Shown in pieces: positions 55,001 to 60,000 of a stretch of DNA of 60,000 nucleotides. The stretch comes from Lineus longissimus (lineage: Eukaryota; Nemertea; Pilidiophora; Heteronemertea; Lineidae). The stretch lies in assembly GCF_910592395.1 (NCBI RefSeq), contig NC_088322.1:6569431-6629430 (forward strand), in the 5' to 3' direction. The notes beneath the pieces are model-generated. The model was not told the DNA's origin and did not search any database. It saw nothing but the letters and a program-made list of their open reading frames with translations. The translations under genes were made by a program, and so were the position numbers. Numbering within the stretch: the first letter of the stretch is position 1; the number at the start of each line of letters is the position of its first letter.

Positions 55001-55473
55001 TTGGAGAAGCGAAAGAAAAAACAACCACAACTATCCTCTCCGGCATCGTCGCCCGCTGAGCCTCCGAACGGTGGGCCCCGGCGGCAAAATACTGGCGAGA
55101 AGCAAGGAGCGGCCGCTGCCAGAACACTGACAACGGAGCCGGCGACCATGTCGAGTCCCCCGCCGGCTGGCTATCATCTCTGGCTTTCCGAAAGACAGGG
55201 GACAACCCGCAAGCCCGAGGGAGTTGTAGTCCGCCGAAGAGCCTGCGCTAGAACGATCGCCGTCAATGATGCCACTTCTGTGGGACGAGGACAAGGGCAA
55301 CGGCGCCGAGAGCGGCAGGAAGCAGCGGAAAAGCATCAGGATATAAAAAGGTGGGATCCGTACAGCGCCAAAGAGTGATCCCACAAGTAATCCGACTGGC
55401 AGGGGGAAAAATAGGCCGTGTGACGGAGGCCGAACAGGCACATTGCGATAACGTAGACAATAAGGCGAGAACC
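55001..55473 (+). other. Spacer within the structural gene cluster
   Basis: Basic, low-complexity reading frames only. Probably decayed or non-coding sequence between the unidentified protein and the pVI-like gene. Confidence 0.35.
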
Positions 55474-55902
55474 ATGGTGGGGTTGGCTAGATGCGAGATC
55501 TATCGACCCGACAAAGAGTTTTTTGAAAGCGCATTACGGATGCCTGCACCACCGTCGACAGCAACGGGGAGAGGAGGAGTGTTTAAGGATATGCCGTACC
55601 AGGCCGGATTGGGACCGTGCTTTGCCGGAGAACCCTACCAAAAAGGACACGGGTTCTTCGGATCGATATTTAGAGGTATCTCGCGCGTCCTACTGAAAGT
55701 GGTGAAATCACCAGTGGTACCCACCATCAAGAGGACCGCGAAATCAGCCGGAAGAGAACTCTTGAAACAAAGGTTGGCCGTGGCCCAGGACGTGGCCTCG
55801 GGCGAGTCCGACTTGGCCAGCGCCGTGAAGACAAGGGGAATGGTGGGGCTGAGGTGGCCAAAGCGCTCAGCGACCAGAGCACCGGCCCAAAACGAGATAT
55901 AG
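55474..55902 (+). CDS. pVI-like minor capsid protein of the Polinton-like element
   Basis: An open frame of 142 codons from ATG 55474 (context ACCATGG) to TAG 55900-55902. The centre contains MPYQAGLGPCFAGEPYQKGH and FFGSIFRGISRVLLKVVKS, the Gly-Phe-rich amphipathic helix region of pVI-like/minor capsid proteins in Polintons and adintoviruses, followed by a helical tail (KSAGRELLKQRLAVAQDVAS). It is the only gene of the cluster that looks unbroken, although the C-terminal end (RWPKRSATRAPAQNEI) may be shifted. The frame also runs open upstream to 55351. It probably binds inside the capsid and acts on membranes, by analogy with adenovirus pVI. Confidence 0.55.
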   Translation: MVGLARCEIYRPDKEFFESALRMPAPPSTATGRGGVFKDMPYQAGLGPCFAGEPYQKGHGFFGSIFRGISRVLLKVVKSPVVPTIKRTAKSAGRELLKQRLAVAQDVASGESDLASAVKTRGMVGLRWPKRSATRAPAQNEI

Positions 55903-55959
55903 GCCCTGTGACGCCTGTCCCCCCCCCCCCCCCCGTCAAAGGCACTCCCGCCATCAACA

Positions 55960-56800
55960 GGCGCAAAAGAAACCCACACAAACGTCGATAGAAGAAGGCC
56001 GAATCCAACCGGTGACGCCAACCACCGTGGTCAGTTCGAGTGACATGGTGGAATTCGCCATCACTACCGGAAGTGGCGAGTACTTGGATCTGAGAGAGTC
56101 GAGCCTGTACGTGAAGGCCAAAATCCAAAGAGCGGATGACGTGGAGTTGAAAGCGGCTAGCAGAGACGTGGCACGGGTCTATCCGGTAAACTACCTGATC
56201 GCCAGCTTCTTCAAACAGATGGAGGTGCAAGTGGCGCCGAGGTGATCGGTTCGAGTACCACCCTGTATCCATATCGCGCCATGATGGAAGCCATATGAAA
56301 CTACACCAAAGATGCCAAGGAGAACCTGGTGCGTCTGGGCGGCTACTACAAAGACCAGACCGATCTGGAAACAACCGGCGCAACCGTCAGCGATGGGACA
56401 GTGAGTTAGAAAGGGGCGGTCAATCGATTCAAGTTGAGCAAATACCAGCGCGCCTTCGAATTGGAGGGCACCATCCACCACGAAATGTTCCAGCAGGACA
56501 AACTGCTGCTGGGCCAGGTGCCAGTGCGCATCGAACTGACAAAAAACTCGCCAAAATTCTGCTCAGGTGTAAGAGCACGACCACCGACTACACAATCGTG
56601 CTAGAAAAGGTGATGTTCAACGCCAGCGTTAAGAAAGTGTCGCCGGTGATAGCTGGGGCGCACGAAGACCGGTTGATGACGGCCAACGCCAAGTATCCGG
56701 TGACCAGGGCAGAGATGCGCCATTACCAGCCGGCGGCCAACGGAACGGGTAGGGGTCGCCAGCGACCGAGCGATGACGCTGTCATCGGTAGGTGGTGACC
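55960..56800 (+). pseudogene. Major capsid protein remnant (F54H12-type double jelly-roll)
   Basis: The start region PTQTSIEEGRIQPVTP precedes DMVEFAITTGSGEYLDLRES and YLIASFFKQMEVQV, the first jelly-roll of the Polinton major capsid family seen in C. elegans F54H12.2-like genes. Frame changes follow at about 56240, 56405 and 56540. The later pieces RFKLSKYQRAFELEG and LLGQVPVRIELT, and VMFNASVKKVSPVIAGAHED with TANAKYPVTRAEMR, belong to the middle of the protein. The second half is absent: sequence after about 56800 no longer matches. A poly-C run at 55920-55934 just upstream may be one source of frame loss. Inactive. Confidence 0.8.
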
Positions 56801-58021
56801 AGTGACTTCTCAGGGTCAACATGTGGCCCTGTCTCGAGAGAAATATGGCAGATCACAGAGAAAACTAGTCAGTTCATTCCGCTTTAGCCGAGCTCATAAT
56901 TCCTTTCAGCCTTGCACCTTACGTGCATCCGCACCGCTTATATTATGTGTCAATGATATTATACTTGTAGTATTGCACAGCCTTTGGATCACCGTCCGGG
57001 CCTACGTTATAAGTGCCCGGCACTACAGTCTTGATTTTAACTCCACCCTTGTGGTCATGGTGAGACGACCAGTACATCTAGCTGGTACCAATTCCTTAAG
57101 CTTTATTTTACAATTGTTCGATTAAAAGTATATTCGAAGACGAATCTAAAAAAATACGGGTGAGGCCACAAGCTGCCCAACATATGCGCAACCCTAATTT
57201 ATTTGTTGGAGATCCAGGGACAACATTTCGTTCACCAATAATTGCCTGAAATTAGCTTGGACTACGAACTTCGAAAATATTTTTTTGAATGTCGGTATGC
57301 CTCGGTATGTTATGTGAGGAATAATCGTATCTGTATATAGATCTAACTTCGGCTCTTTCCATGTTCACTTCTTGCTAAAACAAGCGACTTTCGATGTGAA
57401 TAAACAGCTGTCTTTATATCAGACATACGCAATAGTTGATACCGAGTATATAATACAATGTTTATCCTCTGCCGGAAAACACCAGACTGCGTTGCCGTGG
57501 CTGATCAATAAAAAAGGTAAGTTTTAGATCGAAATTGACTCAATTTTTGTGTTGGTGAAACAGATTGCGGACACGATTTCCCAGATCAGACCATTTTACG
57601 ATATTCGCGCGGGCCAACGTTCATCTCGTCTTGCTATTCGGTTTGAGGAAAACCCAATGTTCGGTGCAAGCAAGGAGTTAATAAGCCCATGTGAGCATTT
57701 TGGGTCAAACAAGTGAATTTGAATAGCGCGCTGTTTTCTATTTGTACAGGTTGCATTTGTTGAAGCGACATTGATGTTGGTGTCACTGCGTATCGACTTT
57801 TTGCATGGCGACGTAAAAGTAGTTCACATTGCAAAGTTGCTGGCTTACTATGCATGGTATTCTCCATAGCAGCGATAATATTCAAGCATGTTGTCTCTAC
57901 CAGTATTGGCTTGCATTGCACGTTATTGCATGTATAATATACACAAATGTGTAGAATGCTCAAACAAAATACAGTAATTGTGGCGATTTACTGAAGATTT
58001 TCGGGTCTGCTGCAGTGTAAT

Positions 58022-58590
58022 GTTGTTCAATATTACGAAAGTGAATATTCATTTCCATTTTGAGTCTATCAAAACAGTTCAAGAGCCAAACTCACCTCGC
58101 TTCAAATCATCATCTGCACGAACAAAACTGATCACACAGCAATTTTCTATACGCTACCAAAATAGTGCGCATAAAACACCTCAAAATCACTTTGTTTTAG
58201 GAGGATTTTTTCAGAAAAAGACTTGAAATGCAATATGACAACCTTGTTTGAATTTTTGCAATAAAAACCCCCACAAAAAGTCCGGAAGTTTCGTGGATGT
58301 GGTATTTCGCCACATTCAGATTGCAATGGTGGCTAATTCAAGCAGGGACGGAACGACGTCGATATGAATAGTTCCGGTAATGCGAAAGAAGGTTGTATGC
58401 TTGGTTGGATATGGCTGCATTTTATGATGTTCCTTTCAAGCAAAACAATTATGTTGATATTTGGGATTTTCATCTGTTGTACTCGCTGTACTTCTTGACT
58501 GCTATACTTCAGACTCACCGATCTTACAATGTAACCCTGATCAATATTACTAAAGTGAATATTCATTTCCATTTTGAGTCGATCAAAACC
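58022..58590 (+). repeat. Direct repeat pair, about 52 bp
   Basis: 58022-58074 and 58539-58590 share CAATATTAC.AAAGTGAATA and TTCATTTCCATTTTGAGTC, then ATCAAAAC, at more than 90 percent identity. They are the ends of the 569-bp interval given. Could be remnants of short LTRs or a segmental duplication; nothing diagnostic lies between them. Confidence 0.6.
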
Positions 58591-58712
58591 GCAAGCGGCC
58601 TACCAAACAGGACAAAAAATGATGCTAGATCGGCGAGCGGCTTGTCCAAACATCCTCAGTCATAATTAGAACGAATACTCTACACCTGTATCACAACGGT
58701 TTTAGAGAAACG
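58577..58712 (+). repeat. Dispersed repeat, shared with 30668-30785
   Basis: Inverted partner of the intronic repeat at 30668-30785 (blocks CCAAACAGGACAAAA, GGCGAGCGGCTTG, GTATCACAACGG). A MITE is inserted at its right end. Confidence 0.7.
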
Positions 58713-59028
58713 TACTTTAGTCTCTTGCCGTTAACAACTGCAGTCGCCATCTTGGGGAGGGCAATACCACCTTTTGCACCGCCAAGACCTTCCAATATGA
58801 ATAGGCCAACACTGTCATTTCACCAAGGTGTACTATTGATGTAATCAAGCCTTTGACAGTTAGAGTCCTGGTCTTGTTCGTTTCCTTTGTCCATAGCGAG
58901 GCCCGGCCCAATACCTACCAGGCCTAACCCCCTTTATGCGGGAGGCGGTACCATATAGTTATTTGAGTTGTTGATGGACATACCCTGAGCAAAAGTACTT
59001 CGGTTGTTAACGGCAAGAGATTAAAGTA
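58713..59028. mobile_element. 316-bp TA-flanked MITE
   Basis: Terminal inverted repeats of about 26 bp, left CTTTAGTCTCTTGCCGTTAA and right GTTGTTAACGGCAAGAGATT, each followed outward by TA. Fits a non-autonomous Tc1/mariner-type element. Confidence 0.75.
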
Positions 59029-59417
59029 GATATTCTAGACTCACCGATCAAACACCGGTTCATTTTCTCAAAGCATTCGACCGCCCCAACACAATGCGCA
59101 TTGAACAGGCCAAGGCCCCGTCATACCTGATTGGCTCAGGGCCTATCTGCCTGTCATTCTGAACCCCAGCTGTAAAATCGACACAAAAAATACGAAGGCT
59201 GGGCATGACGTCATGACCATCAGAAATACCAGACAACTTGGTTTCGCTCCCGAATGGCTATTTTCACAGATTTTTTTAAAATCCGACCTTTCACGGAAAA
59301 GTCAGACAATGTCTGAATTTTGTCGGAAAATGTTAGAGAAACCGTCAAGAAGTCGGAAAAAGCCCCCTACTAGTTACCGTCAAGGATCGAAATAAACCTT
59401 TTTTTTATCTTTCAGAT

Positions 59418-59813
59418 ATGGCAAATATTATAGTTTACCTGGTATTTGCGGCTGCCATTGCAATCCCATCATGCAAAGCTAATAATAGTGCAACATTTGC
59501 CTTCCTCGAACGATGGCACGGGGGCTTCAAGGCACAGGTCAAAGTAACTGTGTCTGGAAACTATAATGGGTGGACACTGTCTCTAAGCTTTGATGAACCT
59601 GTTTACAGTGTACAGGTAAGTACCACTTCTTCAGACCGTCCAGGGTTTCAAATCGCCTCACAGTTGACAATGTGTGTAATTCTAAAGCACCTGGATTTAG
59701 AATGAACCGCCCTTTGCAGTGTAAATGCGCTAAATGCGCCAATGAAGCCTCGTTTTGAATTCAGCGGTGATGGTGAGGTAACCATAACTGCTTGGGTTGG
59801 TGCAAAATGTTGA
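59418..59813 (+). CDS. Secreted CBM2 (cellulose-binding-type) protein
   Basis: Exon 59418-59615 starts after a TTTCAG acceptor (5' UTR intron) with a signal peptide (IIVYLVFAAAIAIPSCKA). The first half of a family-2 carbohydrate-binding module follows: FLERWHGGFKAQVKVTVSG, NGWTLSLSF, PVYSVQ. The other half lies at 59721-59813: RFEFSGDGEVTITAWVGAKC then TGA. Conserved aromatic residues of CBM2 are present. The product would be about 97 residues, a stand-alone module without a catalytic domain. The donor CAG/GTAAGT (59616) is excellent but is not in phase with the second part: the conserved frame needs a junction at AGTGTA, which occurs at both borders. The second exon border is therefore uncertain. 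Confidence 0.65.
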
Positions 59814-60000
59814 AGCAGTCACAAAATACATTATTCGTTATTTGATTTGATATGTTTTAGAACAGATATTGATACCTCACTGTCAGTATTAGTCGTCTCA
59901 CCAAATTCGGCAACTACCTCAGAGTCGGTACCGCGACTACCTCACCATAAAAACCATTTTTTATATGGTGACTGGCAAAACTGTACCTCAGCGATTTACA

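Larger units (their letters stand above)
43700..56820 (+). mobile_element. Degenerate endogenous Polinton/Maverick-like element
   Basis: A GC-rich block, sharply different from the AT-rich flanks, with remnants of a linked gene set all on the + strand: dUTPase, a capsid-associated protein, protein-primed family-B DNA polymerase, retroviral-type integrase, short conserved proteins, a pVI-like protein and a major-capsid fragment of the F54H12-type group. This combination defines Polintons and the related adintoviruses. Nearly every gene has frameshifts or stops, so the copy is dead. No terminal inverted repeats or target-site duplication were found, and packaging ATPase and protease were not recognised. 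Limits are therefore set by composition and by the outermost recognised genes, and are approximate. Confidence 0.88.
56821..59400. other. Right flank, host DNA with small repeats
   Basis: AT-rich again. No gene recognised up to the CBM2 gene. Holds a direct repeat (58022-58074 and 58539-58590), a dispersed repeat and a MITE, listed separately. Confidence 0.5.

Overview
The window reads as nuclear DNA of an invertebrate animal, probably marine. Evidence: genes are split by GT-AG introns, conserved animal genes are present (CDK5RAP3, translin, ELAC1), there is a death-effector-domain/coiled-coil gene and a small secreted CBM2 protein, and transposons are dense and mostly degraded. The phylum cannot be fixed from sequence alone; a lophotrochozoan or an invertebrate deuterostome would fit.

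Layout. 1-4646 (+): 3' half of CDK5RAP3, six exons. 6863-10111 (-): complete translin gene, five exons. 11185-18115 (+): complete ELAC1 (short tRNase Z), seven exons, divergent from translin across about 1.1 kb. Introns of these genes are full of SINEs, MITEs and tandem arrays. 18880-23695 (-): decayed Gypsy-type LTR retrotransposon with 171-bp LTRs, primer-binding site and polypurine tract. 25021-29486 (-): gene with an N-terminal death-effector-like domain and a C-terminal coiled coil, with two alternative tiny exons (8 and 23 nt). 29845-31152 (-): second coiled-coil gene, 5' end unclear. 31.2-38.3 kb: repeat-rich intergenic DNA with a 1.8-kb TIR element holding a LINE 3' end. 38374-41148 (+): uninterrupted 924-residue coiled-coil ORF. 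About 43.7-56.8 kb (+): GC-rich, heavily broken endogenous Polinton/Maverick-like (adintovirus-like) element. In it I recognise a dUTPase, a capsid-associated protein split by a low-complexity block, protein-primed DNA polymerase B, a retroviral-type integrase, two short conserved proteins, a pVI-like minor capsid protein and a major-capsid fragment, all on the + strand. 59418-59813 (+): start of a secreted CBM2 protein.

Main points of interest. (1) In CDK5RAP3 a 57-bp unit spanning an exon end and its 5' splice site is repeated to give 24 successive splice donors. In ELAC1 a 28-bp unit spanning the metal-binding motif codons and the donor has done the same. (2) The reading frame of the DED/coiled-coil gene needs exactly one of its two tiny exons. 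(3) The Polinton-like relic carries a dUTPase, has a roughly 200-codon insertion in a structural gene, and has lost polymerase motif A through an internal deletion. (4) A 44-bp minisatellite downstream of ELAC1 multiplies a CRE-like palindrome.

All homology calls come from reading translations against remembered family motifs; no search was run.
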